14,148 bases of DNA, from NCBI GenBank assembly GCA_034717985.1, contig JAYEMH010000037.1, forward strand, positions 1 through 14,148, given 5' to 3'. Shown in pieces: positions 5,444 to 11,915 of the stretch. The stretch comes from JAYEMH01 sp034717985 [NCBI: Candidatus Ratteibacteria bacterium]. Lineage in GTDB: Bacteria > CAZDME01 > JAYEMH01. The translations under genes were made by a program, and so were the position numbers. The first letter of the stretch is position 1, and every line of letters begins with the position of its first letter. The notes under the pieces were generated by a model. The model made no database searches. It was not told the DNA's origin and was given only the letters and a program-made list of their open reading frames with translations.

Positions 5444-6232
5444 TTACACGCCTTTGGACGAACCAAGAACCGTTATCGATAAAACCATCAGATTCCAGAG
5501 AAAATGGAAGAAAATCGGAGCCGTCAGCGACCTTCTCTTCTCATAAATCCATGAGGCAATTATACCCATAAAGAGAATGTTGATAAAGTTAAAGAAATAC
5601 CCATGCACCAGGGCAAAAAAGATACTGCTTACGATCAGGGAAAAAATGAAGCTATGATTTCTCCTTATTGCCCCGTAGAGACAGCCGCGAAAGAACACCT
5701 CTTCGAATACCGGAGCAATAAACACCAGCAAGATGATTTTAACCACCCCCAGGTGCGCCGTTATCCGGGCCTGTTCCATATTCAGCCCTTGAGAATAGGC
5801 ATTAAGCCACCTGACGGGGTCCTGATGAAACAAGAAGGCCGCAAAACCAATCCCCAGGAGAACAAAAATCCCCAGGAGAAAAGCGCCTAAAAAACTGAAA
5901 AAATATACGGCCAGGGCATAACCCATGTCTTTTTTAATTCCGGGGAAATCAATAAAAAAGGCGATTTTTGAGCCGCTGATTCTTTTAAGGATTACAAAAT
6001 AACTGGCCGCGCCGAGAAGGGCAAAATAAAACAGCATCAGCAAATCACCCCAGACGGTAGTGACAAAAAAGGTGCGGCCTATTTTATCTATCAGCCCCAG
6101 ATAGTGCAAATATTTCAAGCCAAGGCCGACTATCAGGCTAAAACCTAAAAAGGCCGAAAGGGTTATCAAAAAGGTTAAAAGTACCCGTATGATTCCCCAT
6201 GGCGGATTGAAATTGCGTTCCAATTTCTGCAT
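5444..6232 (-). CDS. CPBP-family intramembrane metalloprotease (CAAX protease / bacteriocin-processing family)
   Basis: Members of this family are multi-pass membrane zinc proteases. Eukaryotic ones cut prenylated CAAX tails; bacterial ones are often linked to bacteriocin immunity or membrane protein processing, usually with unknown substrates. The 262-residue protein has about seven hydrophobic segments and all the catalytic signatures near the C-terminus: EEVFFRG (177-183, the EExxxR motif), FALVHG (206-211, the FxxxH motif) and HFLWN (243-247). All expected metal-binding and catalytic residues are therefore present. The ATG (6230-6232) has no strong Shine-Dalgarno site. The gene stands alone between two hairpins (6292-6328 upstream, 5416-5438 downstream), and no prenylated protein or bacteriocin gene is near. 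The substrate cannot be told from the sequence. Confidence 0.92.
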   Translation of the reverse strand: MQKLERNFNPPWGIIRVLLTFLITLSAFLGFSLIVGLGLKYLHYLGLIDKIGRTFFVTTVWGDLLMLFYFALLGAASYFVILKRISGSKIAFFIDFPGIKKDMGYALAVYFFSFLGAFLLGIFVLLGIGFAAFLFHQDPVRWLNAYSQGLNMEQARITAHLGVVKIILLVFIAPVFEEVFFRGCLYGAIRRNHSFIFSLIVSSIFFALVHGYFFNFINILFMGIIASWIYEKRRSLTAPIFFHFLWNLMVLSITVLGSSKGV

Positions 6233-6259
6233 TCTTTCGGTAATTTTCTCGTATTAGTT

Positions 6260-6297
6260 TAATCTGCGTAATCTGTTTTTTTAATCTCTGAAATCAG
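6260..6297. repeat. TAATCTG-type interspersed repeat upstream of the CPBP gene
   Basis: The stretch contains TAATCTGCGTAATCTG, TTAATCTCTG and AAATCAG. It closely matches 2759-2793 in the leader region of the beta-barrel gene in order and spacing. It runs directly into the hairpin at 6292. It is most likely a degenerate genome-wide repeat; no function is visible. Confidence 0.5.
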
Positions 6298-6328
6298 GGG
6301 ATGCTGGCTTTTTCAGCATCCCCTGATT
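6292..6328 (-). terminator. Strong hairpin over the RodZ-like stop codon
   Basis: AATCAGGGGATGCTG (6292-6306) and its exact complement (6314-6328) form a 15-bp perfect stem with a 7-base loop. On the transcript the stem begins within the TAA stop (6327-6329). The bases after it are ATT/TCAG rather than a run of U, so a classical intrinsic terminator is not assured. It may stabilise the 3' end or work with Rho. Confidence 0.6.
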
Positions 6329-7010
6329 ATTCGTCAAAATAAATTACATCCGGGGTGATAACCAGCGCTTCGATAAATTTTCCTTCTCCGCCAACCGAAC
6401 CGATAAAATTATCATTTACCCACAGTTCTAAATTGGCGGCATTATCAAACCTGAGAACAAATTCTTTATTGGTCTTCCAGAATTTTTCTTCCCCTTTGCT
6501 TAGCCCGCCTTCAAAAATTATTTTATCGCCTTCTTTAAGCCGAAGCCGGCAGTCCCCGGTTGCTTTAATTTTCAAATTAACGCCGCTAATGGATTTCTTC
6601 CCCGGCAGGATTTCTGTCTTTGAAGAAACCGGTAAATCTTTTTTAATGCGGCGGCGGCGATAAGCGAAGGCGGCGGCGATCAACAGAATAATTAATATTC
6701 CAATCCAGATTTTTCGGTAATGCCGGGAGGAAAGATTAGGCCGGGGCAGCCTGAAGGATCTTTTTTCAAGGCTGGCTGGTCTGATTTTTTTATACAACTC
6801 GGAAATCTTTTCAAGCTTTATTCCTAAGTATTGCCCGTAGGCGGTTAAAAAAGCCCGGGTGTAAATTTCACCCGGGAGTTCATCGAATCTCTCTTTTTCC
6901 AGCGCCGTTAAAAACTCTTTTTTGATTTTCGTTTCCCGGGCGGCTTTCTCCAGGGAAATCTTTTTCTTCTTTCTGGCTTTTAAAAGCAGGCCGCCGATAG
7001 ATTCCACCAT
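6327..7010 (-). CDS. RodZ-like protein (HTH, one membrane helix, DUF4115)
   Basis: RodZ-type proteins link the MreB cytoskeleton to the wall-elongation machinery. The 227-residue product has the usual layout. The cytoplasmic Cro/Xre-like helix-turn-helix of the HTH_25 kind occupies about 3-72, with the hallmark FDELPGEIYTRAFLTAYGQY (42-61). A basic juxtamembrane stretch (82-100) precedes a single membrane helix (about 101-117), then an extracytoplasmic DUF4115 domain (about 145-215, with GDCRLRLKEGDKIIFEGGL and FDNAANLELWVN). The periplasmic linker is short. The ATG follows the lolA TAA with no spacer, and GGGGA sits 5 bases upstream inside the end of lolA. A perfect 15-bp hairpin covers its stop codon. 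The gene often lies near ftsK in other bacteria, as here. Family membership is clear; direct MreB binding is inferred from the family. Confidence 0.88.
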   Translation of the reverse strand: MVESIGGLLLKARKKKKISLEKAARETKIKKEFLTALEKERFDELPGEIYTRAFLTAYGQYLGIKLEKISELYKKIRPASLEKRSFRLPRPNLSSRHYRKIWIGILIILLIAAAFAYRRRRIKKDLPVSSKTEILPGKKSISGVNLKIKATGDCRLRLKEGDKIIFEGGLSKGEEKFWKTNKEFVLRFDNAANLELWVNDNFIGSVGGEGKFIEALVITPDVIYFDE

Positions 7011-7721
7011 TTATTCCCCAAAGATTTCTATTCCCTCCGGAGGCTTTAATTCAAACAACCCATCCGGCAAAGAAACATTCGTCTTGACATCTTCATAGGT
7101 AAACCGGGTCAGTGTCCCGTCGCTTAAGAAAACCTCAACCCTCAAAGGTAGAAAATCTTTCGGCTCTAACCAGAGATTTATCTGATTTATATCGGAGATT
7201 TCTCTTTTCGGACGAAATTCCAGAACCTCAATTTTTTCTCCCCGGGTTTTGACCGAAAATGGCCGGGAAATAATAAAATTTTGCTTGATTTTATTTATTG
7301 GTTCGGTTGAGGTGAACCAAAACGGGCCAAAGGACTTTTCAGGCGAATAAGCCCGTTTGAGGAGCTGTTTGTTCCGGGGAAAATAAATCCAGATAATTTC
7401 CCCGTCGCCGACAATTATCTGCTTCTCCGGTTTGACAACCTCCCAGCGGAAGAAATGCGGTTTTTTGAAAAAAACCGTGCCGGAAGTCTCTCCCTTTAAC
7501 TTATCTTCATAGTAAAGCCTTTGACTATATTGGGCGGTATATGTAGAAAGGTTCCTGTATTTTTCCTGCCAGGCGGAAATTATCCGCTCGGAGCTGGTAT
7601 CGGCGGATAAATCAGCCGGCAGAAAAATACCCATAAAAACGACGCTCCAGATGAAGAATTTACCCCGCCCCTTTTTACACCATATCGCATCGAAAATGCT
7701 AAATAAATTTTTGCTATACAT
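7011..7721 (-). CDS. lolA: Outer-membrane lipoprotein carrier protein LolA
   Basis: LolA is the periplasmic chaperone that carries mature lipoproteins from the inner-membrane LolCDE transporter to the outer membrane. The 236-residue product has an unusually long N-region (residues 1-21), a hydrophobic stretch (about 22-36) and a probable signal peptidase I site after LSA (40). The mature part shows the family pattern: a helix beginning SERIISAWQEKYRNLSTYTA (44-63), then the strand-rich core GTVFFKKPHFFRWEVVKPEK (81-100) followed by the GDGEIIWIYFP strand (105-115), and a C-terminal EDVKTNVSLPDGLFEL-like segment (210-225). The presence of LolA shows a diderm cell. The ATG has no good Shine-Dalgarno site; the only internal Met (30) would cut into the signal peptide. 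Its TAA stop touches the ATG of the RodZ-like gene, so the two are coupled. Confidence 0.93.
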   Translation of the reverse strand: MYSKNLFSIFDAIWCKKGRGKFFIWSVVFMGIFLPADLSADTSSERIISAWQEKYRNLSTYTAQYSQRLYYEDKLKGETSGTVFFKKPHFFRWEVVKPEKQIIVGDGEIIWIYFPRNKQLLKRAYSPEKSFGPFWFTSTEPINKIKQNFIISRPFSVKTRGEKIEVLEFRPKREISDINQINLWLEPKDFLPLRVEVFLSDGTLTRFTYEDVKTNVSLPDGLFELKPPEGIEIFGE

Positions 7722-7771
7722 AAGAAACTTCTGTTTAGATTTTCCTTAATAGAAAGGGGCGGGGTTTATTC
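7656..7771 (-). promoter_or_regulatory. Long-range inverted repeat enclosing the lolA start codon
   Basis: ACCCCGCCCCTTT at 7662-7674 and its exact complement AAAGGGGCGGGGT at 7753-7765 form a 13-bp, mostly G-C inverted repeat. It extends outward by four more pairs (7656-7659 with 7768-7771) after a two-base mismatch. The 78 bases between the arms contain the lolA leader and start codon (7719-7721). The inner arm is part of the lolA coding sequence (residues 16-20, KKGRG). If transcription begins upstream of 7771, the mRNA could fold with the start codon in a large loop. A regulatory effect is inference. Confidence 0.45.
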
Positions 7772-7797
7772 ATCCCGGACATCCTTTTAGTTGGTGT

Positions 7798-8209
7798 GGT
7801 ACTGTCAAAAATTAACCACAGAGACCGCAGAGAACTTCTTCTCTTTTTTTTGACCCTTTTATTTTTTTATGTATAACGGACAGGTCATGACCTGTCCCTA
7901 CACATTTTTTTGTTATTTTTCCTCTGTGTCCTCTCCGGTTAATCTTTCTCTTTTAATTTTGTTTCTGTGTTCACCTGTGTTTATCTGTGGTCCCTTTCAT
8001 TTTCTTTTATCTCTTTGTGTCTCTGTGTGCTCTGTGGTTCATTTTCTTTTTTTGTTTATTTTCCTTCGTGTTCTTCGTGTTCTTCGTGGTTATTTTTTGT
8101 TTTTTTCTTCTCCGTGTTCTCTGTGGTTTGTCTTTTGTTTTTTGGTTATTTGAATTTGGGTATTGGTTATTATTTGGTGTTTGGGATTTGGTCATTGGTT
8201 ATTGTTCAA
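7798..8209. repeat. Composite repeat block between ftsK and lolA
   Basis: This gene-free spacer is built of several short repeat families. It starts at 7798 with GGTACTGTCAAAAATTAACC joined to a CCACAGAG unit, matching the left end of the element at 933. A perfect palindrome follows at 7878-7897. CTGTG/CTGTGG repeats run from about 7921 to 8040, TTCTTCGTG units at 8063-8089, another CTGTGG unit near 8115-8128, and ATTGGTTATT/TTTGGG-type repeats from about 8135 to the ftsK stop codon. Open frames of 62 to 119 residues here only translate these repeats (for example LRVLRVLRG and Asn/Gln-rich strings) and have no ribosome binding sites. No convincing -10/-35 pair for lolA was found here. Confidence 0.85.
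7878..7897. repeat. Perfect 20-bp palindrome inside the ftsK-lolA repeat block
   Basis: GGACAGGTCATGACCTGTCC is its own reverse complement with no unpaired centre, and lies in T-rich surroundings. It is unlike the CTGTGG units around it. It could be a relic of a palindromic mobile repeat nested in the block, or a protein-binding site. Confidence 0.7.
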
Positions 8210-10390
8210 TTATTTGCTGTGATTAGCCAATATTTCCCGGGACCGGCTTCCCCGGTGCGGCCCGACAATTTGTTTCTCTTCCATCATATCAATCAGCCTG
8301 GCGGCCCGGGCATAGCCGACTCGTAAGCGCCGCTGTAAAACAGAAGCCGAGGCCTGCCCCGTCTCCAGAACTATTTCTACTGCCTGGTCAAACAGCTCAT
8401 CGGTTCCCAGAGAAGTTTCGTCCCCTTTTTCCTCTTTGGCAAAAATTTCTTCGTTATATGCCGGCCGGGCTTTTTCACTGATAAAGGCGACAATCTGCTT
8501 AATCTCCCGGTCGTTAATCAAGGCGCCCTGGGCCCGGATGGGCTTGGCCCGTCCGGGAGGCAGAAAAAGCATATCTCCTTTTCCCAGGAGTGTCTCGGCC
8601 CCGTTCATATCTAAAACCGTCCGGGAGTCAACCTTGGATGAAACCTGAAATGAAATTCGCGAGGGAAAATTGGCTTTGATTACACCGGTAATTACATCAA
8701 CTGAAGGCCGTTGGGTGGCTAAAACGATATGGATGCCGACGGCCCGGGAAAGCTGGGCCAGACGGGTTACCGCCTCTTCCACTTCCATCGGCACCGTCAT
8801 CATTAAATCAGCCAGCTCATCGATAACCACCACAATATAGGGAAGAATCTCCCTCTCGTTAGCCGATTTTTTGTTATAGCTTTCAATGTTTCTCACCCCA
8901 TCTTCGGCAAAAATCTTATATCGCTTCTCCATTTCTCCAACCAGCCATTTCAAAGCTGCCGAGGCTTTTTTAGGACTGGTTACCACCGGGGTAATCAAAT
9001 GCGGCAGATTATTGAAATTAATTAATTCTACCCGTTTCGGGTCAATTAAAATAAATTTCACCTCCTGCGGCGTGGCTTTGAAAAGAATGCTGGTAATGAG
9101 GGCGTTGATACAAATAGTCTTTCCGGAGCCGGTCGCTCCGGCAATAAGCAAATGAGGCATATCGGTCAAGTCAGTAATCAAAGGTCTGCCGGATATATCT
9201 TTGCCTAAAGCCATGGTTAATCGGGATGAAGATTTTTCGTAATCCGGATGAGTAATTATTTCACGCAGGTAAACGTTGACTACGGAGCGGTTGGGAATTT
9301 CTATGCCGACAACCGCCTTGCCCGGAATCGGAGCCACTACCCGGACACTCGGGGCGCTCATAGCCAGGGCAATATTATCGGCCAGACCGACAATCCGGCT
9401 GATTTTTATGCCCGGCGCCGGCTGGACCTCATATTCAGTAATTACCGGCCCCCGGTTAATCTGTGTTACCTTGGCTTTAATTCCAAAATTACTCAGGGTC
9501 TCCTCCAGAATCTTTGCCTGTTCTTTTAAGTTTTCCTTCAACTCCGGTTTTTCCGCCGCCGGTTCATCCAGGAACGAAATCGGCGGTATCCGGTACTCAC
9601 CCGGCATTGCCGGCTGGAGCTTTACCCGGGGAAGCTTTTTCTGAAGTTTAATCCGCTCCACCTTCGTCTTTTCTTCCAGTCTAACCTGCTTGATGCGGTC
9701 AGGCAGATTAATCTTCGGCTCTTTCCGTTTCTGAATTATGAATTTTTTGATTTTTCCAAAACCTGCCTTCAGGAAATTTCCCAGCCCTAAGGCAAGAAAG
9801 GCTAAAAGTCTGCCGGAGAGAAAAAACAGTTTCCAGATTATGACGAAGAAATAAAATATTCCCGCGAATAAAATCCGCCGGCTGTATAAAAGAATCCCCA
9901 GCAGAAAAAAGGTAATAATTAATATGGTAATTCCGGCCTGGCCTAAAAAGCCGCTCAAACGGTTTTTAAAAAAAGCGCCGATAATTCCTCCGGGAAGAAA
10001 ACCAAGGCTGGGAAGTTTTACCGGATAGAGCTGGAAAAAGGTGCTTAAAGCAACGAATATGAGGAGGATGCCGGAACATCTTAAAAAGAGCTTCAAGGTT
10101 TCTTTCCGGCGGAAATTCCGCCAGCCCCAGATGACTAAAAGCAGCGGAATCAGATAAGCCGTCCAGCCAAAATAGTTAAACAGGAAACTGGAAAGAAAAA
10201 CGCCGGCCAGACCGCCAAAATTATGGGGAGGACGGTTGGGAGGAATTTGGAAAAAAGACGAATCGCCGGGACGAAAAGTAATCAAGGTGATGACGATGAA
10301 GGCCGCCAGGGCTAAAATAACAATGCCGAAAATTTCCCGGCGCAATTCCGGATTAATCTTAAATTGAGGTTTGGCTTTTTTACGACCCAT
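8210..10390 (-). CDS. ftsK: DNA translocase FtsK/SpoIIIE
   Basis: This septal DNA pump clears and sorts chromosome ends during division. The 726-residue protein is a compact but complete FtsK. The N-terminus has at least four membrane segments (about 21-39, 59-90, 104-121, 153-170, with further hydrophobic helices to about 206). A short charged linker (about 210-290) replaces the very long one of enterobacteria. The RecA-like motor follows: alpha part with NFGIKAKVTQINRGPVITEYE (about 301-321), Walker A GATGSGKT (418-425), ILIDPKRVEL (448-456) and Walker B VVVIDELADLMM (520-531). The C-terminal gamma winged helix (about 662-722, with RRLRVGYARAARLIDMME) is the domain that reads KOPS/SRS polarity sequences. 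The ATG has only a weak purine-rich site upstream. Repeat blocks flank the gene on both sides, so it is probably its own transcription unit, although no convincing promoter was found. Confidence 0.98.
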   Translation of the reverse strand: MGRKKAKPQFKINPELRREIFGIVILALAAFIVITLITFRPGDSSFFQIPPNRPPHNFGGLAGVFLSSFLFNYFGWTAYLIPLLLVIWGWRNFRRKETLKLFLRCSGILLIFVALSTFFQLYPVKLPSLGFLPGGIIGAFFKNRLSGFLGQAGITILIITFFLLGILLYSRRILFAGIFYFFVIIWKLFFLSGRLLAFLALGLGNFLKAGFGKIKKFIIQKRKEPKINLPDRIKQVRLEEKTKVERIKLQKKLPRVKLQPAMPGEYRIPPISFLDEPAAEKPELKENLKEQAKILEETLSNFGIKAKVTQINRGPVITEYEVQPAPGIKISRIVGLADNIALAMSAPSVRVVAPIPGKAVVGIEIPNRSVVNVYLREIITHPDYEKSSSRLTMALGKDISGRPLITDLTDMPHLLIAGATGSGKTICINALITSILFKATPQEVKFILIDPKRVELINFNNLPHLITPVVTSPKKASAALKWLVGEMEKRYKIFAEDGVRNIESYNKKSANEREILPYIVVVIDELADLMMTVPMEVEEAVTRLAQLSRAVGIHIVLATQRPSVDVITGVIKANFPSRISFQVSSKVDSRTVLDMNGAETLLGKGDMLFLPPGRAKPIRAQGALINDREIKQIVAFISEKARPAYNEEIFAKEEKGDETSLGTDELFDQAVEIVLETGQASASVLQRRLRVGYARAARLIDMMEEKQIVGPHRGSRSREILANHSK

Positions 10391-10429
10391 AAATTAATTC
10401 TCTATACGCTATGCGGTTCTGCCAAATAC

Positions 10430-10597
10430 TTAACCACATCTTTTAATTTTCTTTTTTTGTTTTTTTTCTTCTGTGTTCACCTGTGTTTATCTGTGGTTTA
10501 ATTTCTTTTCCTGTGGTTATTTTTGGTGGTTTATTTTTTTGTTTTCCCCTCTGTGAACTCTGTGGTTCATTCTTTCATTTTATTTTTGACACTACCC
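10430..10597. repeat. Intergenic repeat block between uppP and ftsK (CTGTGG family)
   Basis: The uppP-ftsK spacer is filled with degenerate repeats read on the plus strand as CTCTGTGAACTCTGTGGTTC, CTGTGTTCACCTGTG and TATCTGTGG, separated by T-rich stretches. The right end is TTTGACACTACCC (ending at 10597). Its complement matches the ends at 933-945, 1286-1298 and 7798-7809. A 28-base stretch at 10469-10496 is identical to 7963-7990 on the other side of ftsK. No gene is visible, and the short open frame here only translates the repeat. The outer limit toward ftsK is approximate. Confidence 0.8.
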
Positions 10598-10603
10598 GAT
10601 ATA

Positions 10604-11410
10604 CTACATCCGATTCACGAAAAAATATATCCAGAGTGAAACCGCCCAGCAGTAAAAAGCGAAATAATTCAGGCTGTCTTTTTTAATAACTTGCGAAAGT
10701 ATTTCCAGCGCCAGATAGCCGACTAAAGCGGTAAATAAAATGCTGAAGCACAAAAGAATTATGGGGCAGTTAAGCTTGTTGAAGGAAAGCGCTATCGCCC
10801 CTAAGGTTGACGGCACGGCCAGGAGAAAAGCAAATTTAAAAGCCAGCTCTTTCTTCAATCCACAAAGGTAGCCGCAGCCAATGGTTGCCCCGGCGCGGGA
10901 AATCCCGGGAATTAAAGCGGCCGCCTGTCCGCAGCCAATTAATAAAGCCTGCCTCCAGCCAAAATTTTTCAAATCTACGGCGGCCCCTTTTCTTGAAGAA
11001 ACTCTCTGGCAAATGATAAGCCAGCATCCGTTTATAAAAAGAGCCAGGGCAACCAGCTGAATATTTTGAAACAGGTTGCTAAAAAATTCATAAAAAATCA
11101 AGCCGACTGCCGCCCCGGGGACGGTTGCCAGAAGAATCAGCCCTAATAACTTTGACTGCTCTTTCCTTTCTTCTCTGGTCTCTTTTTTGAAAGGTAAAAC
11201 AGAAAAAAGGATCTTTGCCAGATCCTTCCGAAAAAATGCCGCTATACTTAAAAGTGTCCCCGCATGAAAAGCGACTGTCCAGGCTAACTGATTTTCTGTG
11301 AAACGAAGAATATGGGAGACAATAACTAAATGCCCGGAACTGCTCACCGGCAGGAATTCGCTTAACCCCTGAATTAAACTTAAAATCAGAAGTTTGGCCA
11401 AGTTTACCAC
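10604..11410 (-). CDS. uppP: Undecaprenyl-diphosphatase (UppP/BacA family)
   Basis: This membrane enzyme removes one phosphate from undecaprenyl diphosphate, recycling the lipid carrier for peptidoglycan and surface polysaccharide. The 268-residue protein is almost entirely hydrophobic helices. It carries the first family signature QGLSEFLPVSSSGHL (14-28), with the glutamate and histidine of the active site, and the second, PGISRAGAT (168-176), whose arginine (172) is essential in the family. The second motif has alanine where most members have serine (SRAG instead of SRSG). The start is GTG: an in-frame TGA lies only three codons upstream, so no longer protein is possible. No strong Shine-Dalgarno site is visible. 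It follows dut by 52 bases. A repeat block begins about 6 bases after its TAG stop. Its lipid-carrier role also serves the polysaccharide genes at the left of the window. Confidence 0.96.
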   Translation of the reverse strand: MVNLAKLLILSLIQGLSEFLPVSSSGHLVIVSHILRFTENQLAWTVAFHAGTLLSIAAFFRKDLAKILFSVLPFKKETREERKEQSKLLGLILLATVPGAAVGLIFYEFFSNLFQNIQLVALALFINGCWLIICQRVSSRKGAAVDLKNFGWRQALLIGCGQAAALIPGISRAGATIGCGYLCGLKKELAFKFAFLLAVPSTLGAIALSFNKLNCPIILLCFSILFTALVGYLALEILSQVIKKDSLNYFAFYCWAVSLWIYFFVNRM

Positions 11411-11462
11411 CGCTGTTTTTCACTTACCAAATTAGTACCCTTATCTTTTGAATTTAATAAGC

Positions 11463-11915
11463 TCAATTGATTCCGGTGTGGCCAAAACCTCCGGAGTTTC
11501 TGCCTGTTTCACTCAGCCGGTCTTCTTCCAAAAGCTCTGCCCTGACGACTTCCTTGATAATCATCTGGGCAATCCGTTCCCCCCGTCGAATAATAAACGG
11601 CTCATCCCCCAAATTAATCAAAATTATTCCCACTTCTCCCCGGTAATCCGCATCTATGGTCCCGGGCGCGTTTACAATACTGAGACCGTGCTTTATCGCC
11701 AGGCCGCTGCGGGGACGGATTTCCGCCTCGTATCCAGGGGGAACCTCTATAAAAAGACCGGTGGGAACAAGCATTCTCTTCCCCGGGCCTAAAACAGCTT
11801 CTTCTTTTACGGCCGCCTTCAAATCCAGGCCGCTGGCGGAATCACTCATATACCGCGGGAGAGAAATATCCCGGCAGGTTTCATCCTGTCTGACCTTTAT
11901 GATGACCTTTTTCAT
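11463..11915 (-). CDS. dut: Deoxyuridine 5'-triphosphate nucleotidohydrolase (dUTPase)
   Basis: It hydrolyses dUTP to dUMP and pyrophosphate, keeping uracil out of DNA and supplying dUMP for thymidylate synthesis. All five motifs of the trimeric dUTPase family are present in order: I, ASGLDLKA (27-34); II, PRSGLA (68-73); [15 protein letters not shown] (85-96), in which Asp88 should be the catalytic base; [11 protein letters not shown] (111-119); and [11 protein letters not shown] (139-148), the glycine-rich arm that closes over the substrate in trimers. At 150 residues it is full length. The ATG lies inside the end of pnp (35-base overlap), with AGGGAG very close upstream. The last 52 bases before uppP contain no obvious promoter, so it probably belongs to the rpsO-pnp-dut-uppP unit. 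Confidence 0.97.
   Translation of the reverse strand: MKKVIIKVRQDETCRDISLPRYMSDSASGLDLKAAVKEEAVLGPGKRMLVPTGLFIEVPPGYEAEIRPRSGLAIKHGLSIVNAPGTIDADYRGEVGIILINLGDEPFIIRRGERIAQMIIKEVVRAELLEEDRLSETGRNSGGFGHTGIN

Noticed and set aside
7921-8130. Possible CRISPR array in the CTGTGG repeat region
   Set aside because: The repeats are short, degenerate, irregularly spaced and separated by T-rich filler rather than unique spacers; no cas gene is present.
7869-8326. Overlapping open frames of 62-119 residues in the ftsK-lolA spacer, on both strands
   Set aside because: They only translate the CTGTGG, TTCTTCGTG and ATTGGTTATT repeats, giving low-complexity strings in every frame.
10483-10686. 67-residue plus-strand open frame between uppP and ftsK
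   Set aside because: It is repeat-derived sequence continuing antisense into the end of uppP, with no supporting signal.
11881-11915. Frameshift or assembly error at the pnp-dut overlap
   Set aside because: Both proteins are full length with intact family motifs, so the 35-base overlap is most simply genuine gene packing.
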